Below the pieces are notes generated by a model. It had not been told where the DNA came from and did no database searches. It saw nothing but the letters and a program-made list of their open reading frames with translations. This document shows positions 34,936 through 44,060 of a DNA stretch of 64,000 nt, one piece after another. How positions within the stretch are numbered: position 1 is the first letter of the stretch; each line of letters starts with the position of its first letter. Position numbers and translations under genes: made by a program. The DNA lies in NCBI RefSeq assembly GCF_001557535.2, contig NZ_CP014306.1, positions 62,001 to 126,000 on the forward strand. Direction: 5' to 3'. Source of the DNA: Burkholderia sp. PAMC 26561 (GTDB lineage Bacteria > Pseudomonadota > Gammaproteobacteria > Burkholderiales > Burkholderiaceae).

Positions 34936-36411
34936 ATGGCAAGCAATACCAAAGCCGAATTACTGGACAAACTGTGGGCGCGCATGAGCGAGCGCGGGGA
35001 TTTCCCCATGCTCTCGCAGGCCTTGCGCACCACGGTATCCGCCATGGGCGACGACGACCTGGACTTTACGGCCCTCGTCCAGGTCGTTCTGTCTGACTTC
35101 GGCCTCACGCAGAAGGTGTTGCGGCTCGCCAATTCCGCGATGTACATCTCGTTCGGCGGCAACATCACGACCGTCACGCGCGCGCTGATGGTCCTCGGCA
35201 TGGACGCGGTCGGCCATCTCGTGGTCGGGCTGAAACTCGTCGATCACTTTCATCACAGCGCGCCGCGCCGTATCGATGCCAAGCTCGAACTGAACCGCAC
35301 CCTGCTCTCCGGCGCGGTCGCGCGGCAAGTGACCGAGCGCAGTGAATTCCGTACATCGGAAGAAGCGGTGGTCTGTACGCTGATGCGGCAGATCGGCAAG
35401 CTCCTGGTTGCGTTTTATCTCGAGACCGAATGGGACCAGTTGCGCCGCAAAGCCGCCGCCGAGCATATCAGCGACAGCATTGCATGCGGCGCGCTGCTGG
35501 GCGTCACATTTGAGGAAATCGGCATCGAGGCCGCGGACCGCTGGCGTTTGCCGGAGACCATCCGTACCGGCATGCTCACGCGCGACCCGCTTGCACCAAT
35601 CGACGAAAAAACGCCGCGCCACGTACGCTGGCTGCAGGCAGTCACGAACTATTCCACCGAAGTCGCCGATGCGCTCACTGCGCAGCATGTCGATGAAGCC
35701 CATCGCGAGAATTCGTTGATCGACATTGCGAACCGCTACAGCCGCGCGCTTGCGACCGATGCGGCGACGCTTGCCGAGATGAGCCTCGCGCTCGCGAACG
35801 AGGATTCGAACGATGGTGTGATGCGCGAGATCGTGGAACTGCGGGCGGACGCCGATGCCATCGCGCGTGCGGAGTTGTCGGCAGAAGCGCGGATTGCGGC
35901 GAGCCTCGACGACTTGCGCTCGCTGCCATCGAAGAACGCATTGGCGCCCGTGCTCGCACTTGCGTCCGAAGCCGTGCTCGCCGGGCTTTCGTTTTCGCGC
36001 ACTGTCGTGTTCGTGCGTCAGGTCAACGATGAATTCCAGGCGCGGCTTGGACTCGGCCCGGGCGTGGAATCGCTGTTGCCGTCGCTGACATTCCCGGCGG
36101 CGTTCCAGCCGGACGTGTTCCATCTGGCAATCTCGAATCCGGTGGGGATTTTTATCGAGAATGCGCGCGACCCGCGTATCGATGCACGCCTGCCGCGCTG
36201 GTTCAAATCGTCTTTCAGCGATGCCCACGCGTTCGTCCTCCTGCCGGTGAAAGCAAACGGCTCGACGGTGGCAATGCTTTACGGCGACTGGACCGACGCG
36301 CAGCACGTGCGGAAGATCACATCCATGGAAATGTCCGCGTTGAACGACCTGATGCGAGAGCTAAGCCGTTTTTTTAGCAACGCCGACTGGAAAGAAATGG
36401 AATTGATCTAG
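34936..36411 (+). CDS. HDOD domain protein
   Basis: 491 residues. An HDOD domain covers roughly 25-235: FPMLSQALRTTVSAMGDDDL, then LTQKVLRLANSAMYISFGGN and VTRALMVLGMDAVGHLVVGL. This HD-related fold lacks the catalytic His-Asp pair. The remainder has a helical stretch and a GAF-like C-terminal half (about 330-490) with VFVRQVNDEFQARLGLGPG and AFVLLPVKANGSTVAMLYGD. Such proteins are signal-transduction adaptors. The ATG at 34936 starts MASNTKAELLDKLWARMSE; the open frame extends upstream into the GGDEF-EAL gene and is not coding there. A 232-nt gap separates the two genes. Confidence 0.82.
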   Translation: MASNTKAELLDKLWARMSERGDFPMLSQALRTTVSAMGDDDLDFTALVQVVLSDFGLTQKVLRLANSAMYISFGGNITTVTRALMVLGMDAVGHLVVGLKLVDHFHHSAPRRIDAKLELNRTLLSGAVARQVTERSEFRTSEEAVVCTLMRQIGKLLVAFYLETEWDQLRRKAAAEHISDSIACGALLGVTFEEIGIEAADRWRLPETIRTGMLTRDPLAPIDEKTPRHVRWLQAVTNYSTEVADALTAQHVDEAHRENSLIDIANRYSRALATDAATLAEMSLALANEDSNDGVMREIVELRADADAIARAELSAEARIAASLDDLRSLPSKNALAPVLALASEAVLAGLSFSRTVVFVRQVNDEFQARLGLGPGVESLLPSLTFPAAFQPDVFHLAISNPVGIFIENARDPRIDARLPRWFKSSFSDAHAFVLLPVKANGSTVAMLYGDWTDAQHVRKITSMEMSALNDLMRELSRFFSNADWKEMELI

Positions 36412-36435
36412 TCGGCGCGGCTGAACCTGGCCCGG

Positions 36436-36888
36436 CTACTCGCGCCAGAGGATTGCAACCGCCTGATCCCCGTACTCCACGATGTAACCCCCATGCTCGC
36501 GCTGCCAGTCACGGCTTTCAGCAGCGCTTGCAAACCACACTTTTTCGTAATCGCCGAAAGCGCCGGCATCGAAGCGGTATCTGTCGATGACGGCGGGCGC
36601 TTGCGTATCCACCACGGCTTGACAGGCATCCCAGCCAAAATGTCCCAGCTCGACGGCGAGCATGTTCAGCACATGCTTGAGCTGGATCGCCGCGCGCTTT
36701 TCGTGCAGTTGCGTAAGCGTCGTTGCCTCGCGCATCACGCCCGCTGCGAGCAGACGGCGAAGGACGGGCATCGCGGTGCTCGTGCTTTCTCCGCGGGCGA
36801 GACGAAGCAGCCGGCGCGCATGGCGTCGAAGGAACTCGGTATTGCACGAATCTGTATTGGCAGTGCGAGGTGCAGATGTAGACCACAT
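36436..36888 (-). CDS. Conserved hypothetical protein
   Basis: 150 residues from an ATG with a strong AAGGAG site. The first 40 residues are basic (RRHARRLLRLARGE). The centre is helical (EKRAAIQLKHVLNMLAVELG) and the end contains EHGGYIVEYGDQAVAILWRE. No known domain or motif is evident and there is no signal peptide. It looks like a small cytoplasmic protein. It stands alone between the HDOD gene (convergent) and the chemoreceptor gene. Confidence 0.6.
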   Translation of the reverse strand: MWSTSAPRTANTDSCNTEFLRRHARRLLRLARGESTSTAMPVLRRLLAAGVMREATTLTQLHEKRAAIQLKHVLNMLAVELGHFGWDACQAVVDTQAPAVIDRYRFDAGAFGDYEKVWFASAAESRDWQREHGGYIVEYGDQAVAILWRE

Positions 36889-37025
36889 GACGTTTCTCCT
36901 TAATGCGCCGTTCTCGCTGCGGCTAAAGGTTCAACGTTGCGGTTTATCCAGATGAAGAGATAACGCGTGACAGGTGCTTTCACTTTCGCGAGACCGGGCG
37001 CCCTGCCGCGCCCGTCGCGAATTCT

Positions 37026-37061
37026 AGAACGAAGACCCGCTTTCGGGCAAGCCTTCGTTCT
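37026..37061. terminator. Strong hairpin after the chemoreceptor gene
   Basis: A perfect 9-bp stem AGAACGAAG/CTTCGTTCT encloses a second stem CCCG/CGGG with a 4-nt loop, 20 nt past the receptor stop. No T-run follows on the minus strand, so it may protect the 3' end rather than end transcription by itself. Confidence 0.5.
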
Positions 37062-37079
37062 ATCGAATACAACGTTACA

Positions 37080-38672
37080 TCACTTCAACTGAAACTTGCC
37101 GACGAGTTGTTTCAACGCGTGCGCCTGATCGTCGAGCGATTGCGCCGCGGCCGCCGCCTGTTCGACGAGCGCCGCATTTTGCTGCGTGCCGGCGTCCATC
37201 TGCGTGACCGCGTGATTGATCTCTTCGATACCGCTGCTCTGCTCCGCCGACGCCGCCGATATCTCGCCCATGATGTCCGTCACGCGCTTCACCGCGCGCA
37301 CGACTTCGTCCATGGTCGCGCCAGCTTCGTGGGCGAACGTGGAGCCATCGGATACACGCGAGACCGATGTATGGATCAAACCCTTGATCTCCTTCGCCGC
37401 TGCCGATGACCGTTGCGCCAGGCTTCGCACTTCACCCGCGACGACCGCGAAACCACGCCCTTCTTCGCCGGCCCGCGCGGCTTCCACAGCCGCATTGAGC
37501 GCGAGGATATTCGTCTGGAACGCAATCCCTTCAATCACGCCGATGATGTCGCCAATGCTCTTCGCGCTGGCGTTGATCTGCTCCATGGTCGCGACCACGC
37601 GGCCCACGACCTCGCCGCCCTTCTCCGCGATCTCCGACGCGTTGTGCGCGAGCGAGCTGGCCTGCTTCGCGTTCTCGGCGTTCTGGCGCACGGTGGACGT
37701 CAATTGCTCCATGCTCGACGCTGTCTTCTCCAAGGCGACGGCCTGCTGTTCCGTGCGCTGCGACAAGTCCACGTTGCCTTGCGAGATCTCACCCGATGCC
37801 GATGCAATCGCCTCCGCGCTCGCCGCAATTTCGCCGACCGTCGTCGATAAACCCGACTGCATGCCCGAAAGCGCGTAGAGCATGCTGGTGTTATCGCGCT
37901 TGGCGATGGTGATGCGGTTGGACAGATCGCCCGCGGCGATGCGGCTTGCGATCTGCATCGCGTAGACGGGTTCGCCGCCGAGTTGCCTGGAAAGACGCCG
38001 CACGACCCATTCGCTCACTAAAAACGCCAGCGCGATCAGCGCCAGCGTCAACACGGCAACCATCACGAACGACACGTGATAAATCGATGAAGCGGTATCG
38101 ATGGTCGCCTTCGCCGCCACTCCGCGCTGCTCGATCAGCACGTTGACGAGTTTCTCGAGCTTGCCGGTCGCCACCAGCAGCGATACGTCCTGCATGCCGA
38201 CCTGCCAGTTCATCTGCGACAAGTCGAGCGGCTGTTCCTTCATCAGCTTCACGAACGCGCGCAAGTCGCTGCTCCACGCGCCAACGGCTTTCGCCATCGC
38301 CTTCTGGCCGCCGGTTGGATCGGCGAAACCTTGCAACTGGGTTTGATCGCGGCCAATGTCGGCCAGCGCATGTTCTATGTCCGCGCCGAGTTCGTCGCGC
38401 TCCTTCGCCGTCGTCGCGGTCAGCAACATCTTTTGCGAGCGGCTCGCGCGCAACATGGCCGCGCGCAGGTCCTCGGCCGCGCGGCTCGCCACATACCCTT
38501 CGCGATAAATCGATTCCGTCGAGCCGTTGAGCCGGCTGATCTGCGTCAGCGCAATCACGCCGATAACCAGCGTCCCGATCAACAGCAATGCGAAGGCGAG
38601 CCGCAGCGATGCTTTGACGGACAGCGAACGGCCGCTTGTCCCGACGGCCTGATGCAGCGAAAGCAATTTCAT
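37080..38672 (-). CDS. Methyl-accepting chemotaxis protein
   Basis: 530 residues. Membrane segment 1 (about 22-42, [20 protein letters not shown]) and segment 2 (about 190-215) border a roughly 150-residue periplasmic four-helix-bundle domain of the 4HB_MCP or Tar type. HAMP follows (about 215-265), then the cytoplasmic signalling coiled coil. The hairpin tip is [42 protein letters not shown] (conserved glutamates and the CheA/CheW-binding tip). The C-terminus lacks an NWETF-type CheR tether. The ligand is unknown. The ATG at 38672 follows TGGGAT; a FliA-like promoter lies upstream. Confidence 0.93.
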   Translation of the reverse strand: MKLLSLHQAVGTSGRSLSVKASLRLAFALLLIGTLVIGVIALTQISRLNGSTESIYREGYVASRAAEDLRAAMLRASRSQKMLLTATTAKERDELGADIEHALADIGRDQTQLQGFADPTGGQKAMAKAVGAWSSDLRAFVKLMKEQPLDLSQMNWQVGMQDVSLLVATGKLEKLVNVLIEQRGVAAKATIDTASSIYHVSFVMVAVLTLALIALAFLVSEWVVRRLSRQLGGEPVYAMQIASRIAAGDLSNRITIAKRDNTSMLYALSGMQSGLSTTVGEIAASAEAIASASGEISQGNVDLSQRTEQQAVALEKTASSMEQLTSTVRQNAENAKQASSLAHNASEIAEKGGEVVGRVVATMEQINASAKSIGDIIGVIEGIAFQTNILALNAAVEAARAGEEGRGFAVVAGEVRSLAQRSSAAAKEIKGLIHTSVSRVSDGSTFAHEAGATMDEVVRAVKRVTDIMGEISAASAEQSSGIEEINHAVTQMDAGTQQNAALVEQAAAAAQSLDDQAHALKQLVGKFQLK

Positions 38673-38750
38673 CGATTGAAATCCCAGGTTTTGATTGGTC
38701 ACTCGCGTAACAAACCGCCTTGTAAGCGGCAAGCGCGAGTACATCAATGG

Positions 38751-38777
38751 TCAACGGCGGGAACCGGCAGTTCTTTA
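38751..38777 (-). promoter_or_regulatory. Candidate sigma-28 (FliA) promoter of the chemoreceptor gene
   Basis: On the minus strand TAAA (38777-38774), a 15-nt spacer and GCCGTTGA (38758-38751) match the FliA pattern TAAA-N15-GCCGATAA in 10 of 12 positions. It is 79 nt upstream of the start. The rest of 38673-38982 holds no other feature I can support. Confidence 0.6.
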
Positions 38778-38982
38778 GCGCTGTTTTCAGCGTTTGTTGC
38801 AAAGCCGGCTTTGATGAGCAAAACGCATGGAAAACCCGGATGAGATCGGCATCTACTGTCCTGTTCGCAACAAAACTTGGCCGGACAATGGATAGAGGAC
38901 ACTTTAAAATTACAAAAACGGGTTATCTGCTTCAGCTCAGGTGGATAACGAATGCAACGCGAGACCTCCCCAGCCCTTCACC

Positions 38983-40236
38983 ATGCAGACGAGTATCGAT
39001 AAAAACGCGCTTGGCGCCGCGCCGTCCTTGAGTCCGGCGAGTTCGTCGATCACGGCCGTTCCCCGCACCGTATTTTCAGTATTGGGCGCGATCAGTTTTG
39101 CGCATTTGCTCAACGACATGATCCAGTCGCTGATCCTTGCCATTTACCCAATGTTCAAAAGCGAGTTTTCGCTCTCGTTCGGGCAAATCGGGCTGATCAC
39201 GCTGACGTACCAGATCACGGCGTCGTTATTGCAACCGCTAGTCGGGCTTTACACCGACAAACATCCGAAACCGTATTCATTGCCCATTGGCATGGGATTT
39301 ACGCTGTGTGGCCTGTTATTGATGTCGATGGCAGGAAGCTTCCCGGTCTTGCTGATCGCGGCCGCGCTTGTCGGGTGCGGTTCGTCGATCTTCCATCCGG
39401 AATCGTCGCGTGTGGCGCGCATGGCGTCGGGCGGCCGGCACGGCCTCGCGCAATCGGTGTTTCAGGTCGGAGGCAACGCGGGCAGTTCACTCGGGCCTTT
39501 GTTGGCGGCATTGGTCATCATGCCCCACGGACAACGCAGCATTGCATGGTTCTCCGCCGCCGCGCTGCTTGCGATCGTGGTGCTGTTCGGCATTGGCCGG
39601 TGGTATCAGAGCCATCCCGCAGTCAAGAAATCGCGTCATTCCGCCGTGGTTTCTGCATTGCCTCGCAAAAAGGTGATGATCGCGATGGCAGTCCTGATGC
39701 TGCTCACGTTCTCGAAGTATTTTTATCTCGCCAGCATCAGCAGCTACTTCACTTTTTATCTGATCAGCAAGTTTCATTTGGCCGTAGAGACGGCGCAGGT
39801 TCACCTTTTCTGGTTCCTCGCGGCAGTCGCGGTGGGCACCATTGTCGGCGGCCCTGTTGGTGACAAGATCGGCCGCAAGGTCGTGATCTGGGTATCCATC
39901 CTGGGCGTCGCGCCCTTCACCCTCATGCTGCCGTTCGCCAACCTGTTCTGGACCGGCGTGCTGTCCGTTGTGATCGGTTTGATTCTGGCGTCGGCGTTCT
40001 CGGCCATTCTGGTCTATGCGACCGAACTGGTTCCCGGCAAGGTTGGCATGGTTGCGGGGCTCTTCTTCGGCTTTGCCTTCGGCATGGGCGGAATCGGCGC
40101 GGCAGTCCTTGGCCATCTGGCTGACGCGACGAGCATCAACTATGTCTATAAGGTTTGTTCGTTCCTGCCGCTGATCGGAGTCCTGACTATCCTGTTGCCC
40201 AATACCCGCGAGAAACCGGTATCGGCGCACATGTGA
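38983..40236 (+). CDS. MFS exporter of the fosmidomycin-resistance (Fsr) type
   Basis: 417 residues, 12 membrane segments. The Fsr group pattern is SFAHLLNDMIQSLILAIYPM in helix 1, LQPLVGLYTDKHPKPYSLP at the 2-3 loop, and LVGCGSSIFHPESSRVARMAS. The ending is typical of MFS drug exporters. Fsr confers resistance to fosmidomycin in E. coli; the natural substrate is unclear. The ATG at 38983 is chosen; a GTG at 38941 would add 14 residues that look non-membrane. It may start from a promoter between it and the divergent chemoreceptor gene. Confidence 0.85.
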   Translation: MQTSIDKNALGAAPSLSPASSSITAVPRTVFSVLGAISFAHLLNDMIQSLILAIYPMFKSEFSLSFGQIGLITLTYQITASLLQPLVGLYTDKHPKPYSLPIGMGFTLCGLLLMSMAGSFPVLLIAAALVGCGSSIFHPESSRVARMASGGRHGLAQSVFQVGGNAGSSLGPLLAALVIMPHGQRSIAWFSAAALLAIVVLFGIGRWYQSHPAVKKSRHSAVVSALPRKKVMIAMAVLMLLTFSKYFYLASISSYFTFYLISKFHLAVETAQVHLFWFLAAVAVGTIVGGPVGDKIGRKVVIWVSILGVAPFTLMLPFANLFWTGVLSVVIGLILASAFSAILVYATELVPGKVGMVAGLFFGFAFGMGGIGAAVLGHLADATSINYVYKVCSFLPLIGVLTILLPNTREKPVSAHM

Positions 40237-40315
40237 TGCTCCCGGTCGCGTGAGCAGGACAGGCACACGACCGGCGAAAGCACGACTCCAAAACGAGTTT
40301 TCGTTTCGATGTTCC

Positions 40316-40365
40316 AGCGCTGCCTCTGGTTGTCACTTGACAACCAGAGGCAGCGCTTCTATTAT
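40316..40365 (+). promoter_or_regulatory. Perfect 19-bp inverted repeat overlapping a promoter (candidate autoregulatory operator)
   Basis: AGCGCTGCCTCTGGTTGTC (40316-40334) and its exact reverse complement (40339-40357) flank a 4-nt centre. TTGACA (40337-40342) starts in the centre and is followed 17 bp later by TATTAT (40360-40365), a near-consensus promoter. The predicted start is about 40372, only 4 nt before the ATG at 40376. A dimeric regulator bound to the repeat would cover the -35 element. Confidence 0.7.
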
Positions 40366-40375
40366 GGAGCTAAGG

Positions 40376-40681
40376 ATGACTCGTTCAAAGCATCACAAGA
40401 AGGAAATTGAAGAGGCCCTGCGGCATGCTGAATCATACGGCTGGCGCGTTGAAGAAGGCGGAAGCCATGCCTGGGGACGGATGTACTGTCCATTCAACGA
40501 GGCCACTTGCCGTTGCGGCGAGTTTTGTATCACCAGTATCTGGAGCACACCTAAAAACGCTGTCAATCATGCGCGGGCTTTAAAACGCGTAGTGGACAAC
40601 TGCGCGATCCAGATAGAAAAGCCTTCCCATCAAACAGTGGTCTTATTTAAAACGACGCCATGGAATACACGTTCACATTGA
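40376..40681 (+). CDS. Small protein, candidate toxin (HicA-like outline)
   Basis: 101 residues. The layout is helix (KHHKKEIEEALRHAESYGW), then strand-turn WRVEEGGSHAWGRMYCP with a Gly-Gly-Ser-His motif, then a Cys-rich turn (CRCGEFC), then a helix (KNAVNHARALKRVVDNC). HicA toxins share the alpha-beta-beta-beta-alpha outline and a conserved His after a glycine. The match here is in shape only, so the toxin assignment is tentative. Lower GC than neighbours. The ATG at 40376 has GGAG 7 nt away; ATG at 40364 lies inside the -10. It overlaps the next gene by 22 nt. Confidence 0.6.
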   Translation: MTRSKHHKKEIEEALRHAESYGWRVEEGGSHAWGRMYCPFNEATCRCGEFCITSIWSTPKNAVNHARALKRVVDNCAIQIEKPSHQTVVLFKTTPWNTRSH

Positions 40682-41184
40682 AATACCGGCTCTCGGAAAC
40701 CGACTGCGATCACGAGGAGTTGATTGGGCGCCTTGCCGCCGCCGGATGCGACGACGCGCTGATTGGCATTGGACAACCGGGCCGCATCGCGCTGGCATTC
40801 ACGCGGGAAGCGGACAGCGCGGAAGCCGCGTTGATGAGCGCCTTGGCGGACGTCAAGTCAGCCATTCCAACGGCCGCGCTCGTGGAGGCATCGCCTGATT
40901 TTGTCGGCCTGACGGACGTCGCCGATACCATCGGCGTCACGCGCCAGAACATGCGCAAGCTGATGCTCGCGAATCCCTCGACCTTCCCCTCGCCGGTTCA
41001 TGAAGGCAGCGCCGTGGTATGGCATCTGGCGGAGATCCTGGACTGGCTCGACGCTCGCGGAACGTATCAACTTGAGCAAGCCGTGCACGAAGTCGCGGCC
41101 ACCACCATGCAGATCAACCTGGCGAAGGAATCAGTGCATGGATCGCCGAAGACGCAATCGGTGCTGCAGAAGCTGGTTCGTTGA
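40660..41184 (+). CDS. HTH protein, candidate antitoxin and repressor of the pair
   Basis: 174 residues. The N-terminal ~80 residues begin with a beta-strand-like MEYTFTLKYRLSETDCDHEE and the rest looks HicB-like in size. A helix-turn-helix follows at about 86-107 (VGLTDVADTIGVTRQNMRKL), then VWHLAEILDWLDARGTYQLE. Its start lies inside the upstream gene's 3' end, giving translational coupling, and the palindromic operator sits upstream of both. I infer a toxin-antitoxin pair with the antitoxin as repressor; a simple two-gene regulator unit is the alternative. Confidence 0.6.
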   Translation: MEYTFTLKYRLSETDCDHEELIGRLAAAGCDDALIGIGQPGRIALAFTREADSAEAALMSALADVKSAIPTAALVEASPDFVGLTDVADTIGVTRQNMRKLMLANPSTFPSPVHEGSAVVWHLAEILDWLDARGTYQLEQAVHEVAATTMQINLAKESVHGSPKTQSVLQKLVR

Positions 41185-41223
41185 GAAAGCCGAAGCGTTC
41201 CGGGCGGCGCACCTGGAACCGGG

Positions 41224-43119
41224 TCATTGGCGTGTCAAAGCCTCTTTCACCTGCACCAGCGCTCCGGCATCTTCGATCATCGGGAGATCACCCGGGTCGC
41301 GGCCTTCAGCGAGTGCCGCGATCGCGCGCCGCAGTAGTTTGCCTGAGCGCGTCTTCGGCAGCATCGCGAGGAAATGCACACGGGCGGGACGGGCGATCGC
41401 TCCCAACTGTGAGTCGACACTGCGCGCAAGCTCCGCTTCAAGCGCTTCGCGGGCGCCTTCTTGGTCCAGCGCCTGGACATCGCGCAACACAACGAATGCG
41501 AGCGCGACCTGGCCTTTGACCGGATCGGCAACGCCTACAACCGCCACCTCGGCCACCGACCTGTGACTGCTGATCGCTTCCTCGATCTCACGCGTGCCCA
41601 GCCGGTGTCCCGCCACGTTGATCACGTCGTCGGTGCGACCGAGGATCGACACGTAGCCGTCTTCGTCGGTCACGCCCCAGTCGAATGTCGAATACAACTG
41701 ATGCCCGGGAATGCTCCGCCAATACGTCTTGATGAAACGTGAATCGTCGCCCCATACGGTCTGCATGCAGCCCGGCGGCAACGGATAATCGAGCGCGATC
41801 ACGCCCTTCTCTCCAGGCGCGCAAACCTCACCGGTTGCTTCGTTACGCACGGTCAATGCGAAGCCCATCGATGGCACGCCGGGAGAACCCAGTTTCGGCG
41901 GCAACGGTTCGATCCCTCTGGGAATCGCGATCATGGGCCAGCCGGTTTCGGTCTGCCAGTAATTGTCGACGACCGGTTTTTTAAGCGCGCTCTGGATCCA
42001 TTGCGCCGTGGGTTCATCGAGCGGTTCGCCGGCCAGGAAGAGCGTTCGCAGACTCGATAAATCCGCTTGCTCCATCAGCTTCGGGTCCTGTTTCTTCAGC
42101 ACGCGCAGCGCGGTCGGCGCGGTGAACATCAGGTTGATCTTGTGCTGCTCGATGATGCGCCACCAGATCCCGCCGTCGGGGCGAACAGGCGTGCCTTCGT
42201 ACATGACCGTGGTCAGCCCGGCAATCAGCGGCGCGTAGATGATGTAGCTGTGCCCGACCACCCAGCCCACGTCGGAAGCGGTCCACATGGTGTCGCCAGG
42301 TTTGCCCTGGAAGATGTGTTCCATCGATGCCGCCAGCGCCACTGCATAGCCGCCCACGTCTCGTTGCACGCCCTTCGGCTTGCCCGTCGTCCCCGACGTG
42401 TAGAGCACGTACGAAGGTTCGTTCGACTCCAGCCATACGCATGGAACCTGGGCATCGAAGAATTGTGCGCGCAGCGGTTCGTATTCGACCAGATACGGCG
42501 CCTGCAACCGCTCAGGCGCGAGTTGCCGGTCGATCAGCAACACGTTCGCGACCTTGTGTTCGGCGCGCGCCAGCGCTTCATCCACGAGCGGCGTGTAGTC
42601 GATCACCCTGCCCGCACGCGCGCCGGCATCGGCGGTGACGATCAGAACGGGCGTCGCGTCGTCGATGCGCGCCGCGAGGCTCGGCGCCGCAAAGCCGCCG
42701 AACACGACCGAATGAACCGCGCCGAGCCGTGCGCACGCGAGCATGGCGAACAGGGCTTCGGGGATCATCGGCAAGTAGATCAGCACGCGCTCGCCCTGCT
42801 TCACGCCAAGGGAGCGCATCACGGCGGCCATGCGATTCACTTCAGCGTGCAGTTCGGCGTAGGTATAACGCCGCTCGATGCCCGTTTCCGTCGATACATA
42901 TACGAGCGCATTCTGCTCGCCGCGCGAGGCGAGATGACGGTCGACGGCGTTGTAGCAGAGATTGGTCTTGCCGCCGACAAACCAGCGCGCAAACGGCGGA
43001 TTGCTGCGGTCGAGGACCTGATCGAATGGCGTTTCCCAATGGATGCGCCGTGCCTGTTCGCCCCAGAACGATTCCGGATCGTCGATCGAACGGCGGTGAG
43101 CTTCACGATAAGTCGGCAT
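41224..43119 (-). CDS. prpE: Propionate-CoA ligase
   Basis: 631 residues, acyl-CoA synthetase family. MPTYREAHRRSIDDPESFWGE at the N-terminus; adenylation motifs YTSGTTGKPKGVQRDVGG and DDVINVAGHRLGTREIEE; catalytic Lys near the C-terminus in TRSGKLLRRAI. The N-terminal block and the DVGGYAVAL segment after the phosphate loop are typical of PrpE/AcsA-like enzymes using propionate. It activates propionate (ATP to AMP) to propionyl-CoA, feeding the methylcitrate cycle; no prpBCD genes are in view. AGAGG precedes the ATG at 43119. Confidence 0.88.
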   Translation of the reverse strand: MPTYREAHRRSIDDPESFWGEQARRIHWETPFDQVLDRSNPPFARWFVGGKTNLCYNAVDRHLASRGEQNALVYVSTETGIERRYTYAELHAEVNRMAAVMRSLGVKQGERVLIYLPMIPEALFAMLACARLGAVHSVVFGGFAAPSLAARIDDATPVLIVTADAGARAGRVIDYTPLVDEALARAEHKVANVLLIDRQLAPERLQAPYLVEYEPLRAQFFDAQVPCVWLESNEPSYVLYTSGTTGKPKGVQRDVGGYAVALAASMEHIFQGKPGDTMWTASDVGWVVGHSYIIYAPLIAGLTTVMYEGTPVRPDGGIWWRIIEQHKINLMFTAPTALRVLKKQDPKLMEQADLSSLRTLFLAGEPLDEPTAQWIQSALKKPVVDNYWQTETGWPMIAIPRGIEPLPPKLGSPGVPSMGFALTVRNEATGEVCAPGEKGVIALDYPLPPGCMQTVWGDDSRFIKTYWRSIPGHQLYSTFDWGVTDEDGYVSILGRTDDVINVAGHRLGTREIEEAISSHRSVAEVAVVGVADPVKGQVALAFVVLRDVQALDQEGAREALEAELARSVDSQLGAIARPARVHFLAMLPKTRSGKLLRRAIAALAEGRDPGDLPMIEDAGALVQVKEALTRQ

Positions 43120-43242
43120 TCGAACCTCTGTCGGGTAGCGGAATCGCCGCGTCCGGATCATCCGGGCGCGGCGAATTGCACCTGAGCATAGTTCAGCCGT
43201 CAAGGCCGTGCTAGAGAGGGACGGCCCTGATTCGTGCGGGTG

Positions 43243-43761
43243 TCACGGCATTTGAAGGCGGGGTTTAGCGATGGAAGGCGGTTTCGAGAGGTCCGGGCCC
43301 AAGTGCTTGAGCAGCACCGGCGCGAGTTCGTTGGCGACCCGCATGCCCGATACCACGACCAGGCGCATTCCGCTGCCGCTGCACATGCCGCGCACGATCT
43401 CCCGCGTCGATGCACGCGCCTCGATGCGCGGTTCGATCACGATCAGGCCGCGGCAGTACATTGCGAGGGCGCTCCGGTTCGATCGCAGCCATGCGGAGCG
43501 CAGGCGCAGATCGTCGGCGGGTTCGTCGGCGCAATACTCCGCGACGATCACGAACGGCGCTTTCAGCGCAAGCAGACGCTGCATTTCGGCGCCCCAGGCA
43601 AATGCGTAGCCGGGCTGTACCGAGCGGCGGCGCAACCGCACGAGCGGGAAACGACTGGCGTCGTGCATGCGCTGATTCGGGACATCGGAACGATGGATTG
43701 TTTCCGCTGCGGGCGTTGCCAAGGTGGCCGGCGTCGCAGTTTGAGATTGGGTGGCGATCAC
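43243..43761 (-). CDS. Unknown protein, second gene of a Fur-box unit
   Basis: About 172 residues from a GTG that overlaps the stop of the upstream gene (GTGA). The N-terminus is Ala/Thr-rich. The core reads RRRSVQPGYAFAWGAEMQRLL, then APFVIVAEYCADEPADDLRL and RSNRSALAMYCRGLIVIEPRI, ending near ANELAPVLLKHLGPDL. It resembles no family I can name. It has alpha/beta character, no signal peptide and no membrane segment. The coupled start, and a Fur site ahead of the first gene, say it is made when iron is short. Confidence 0.65.
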   Translation of the reverse strand: MIATQSQTATPATLATPAAETIHRSDVPNQRMHDASRFPLVRLRRRSVQPGYAFAWGAEMQRLLALKAPFVIVAEYCADEPADDLRLRSAWLRSNRSALAMYCRGLIVIEPRIEARASTREIVRGMCSGSGMRLVVVSGMRVANELAPVLLKHLGPDLSKPPSIAKPRLQMP

Positions 43762-44033
43762 AGCGGTCTCGTACTCCAGAAATTCATTACCAGCGCCAGG
43801 TTGGCGATCATCGGGCGGCGCTGAAAGCGCGGCCGGCGAGCTTGCCTGGCCGTGTCTCCGATCTGCGGCGTTGCGTTGCCGAGCCACGCATGGCGGGTGG
43901 TCTCGATCACACGTGCGGCGTTAGTGGATATAACCTGCGCTGCCCGGCCGGAATCAGGCAGTGAATCAGCCAGCGAATCAGCCAGCGATCCGGGCGAGAA
44001 GCCGGTCAATCTATCGAGCGTCGTTTGGGTCAA
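43758..44033 (-). CDS. Unknown small protein, first gene of a Fur-box unit
   Basis: About 91 residues from a TTG start. AGGAGG ends 6 nt before this TTG, so it is preferred over a TTG at 44081, which lies inside the Fur box. The sequence is Ser/Ala/Asp-rich at first (GFSPGSLADSLADSLPDSG), and the end is basic and hydrophobic (RRPMIANLALVMNFWSTRPL). Its stop overlaps the next gene's GTG. I cannot assign a family. Start choice and translation are supported by the ribosome-binding site and the coupling, but existence as a protein is not proven. Confidence 0.55.
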   Translation of the reverse strand: MTQTTLDRLTGFSPGSLADSLADSLPDSGRAAQVISTNAARVIETTRHAWLGNATPQIGDTARQARRPRFQRRPMIANLALVMNFWSTRPL

Positions 44034-44060
44034 AGTGGACCTCCTGTCGTCCGATGTATT

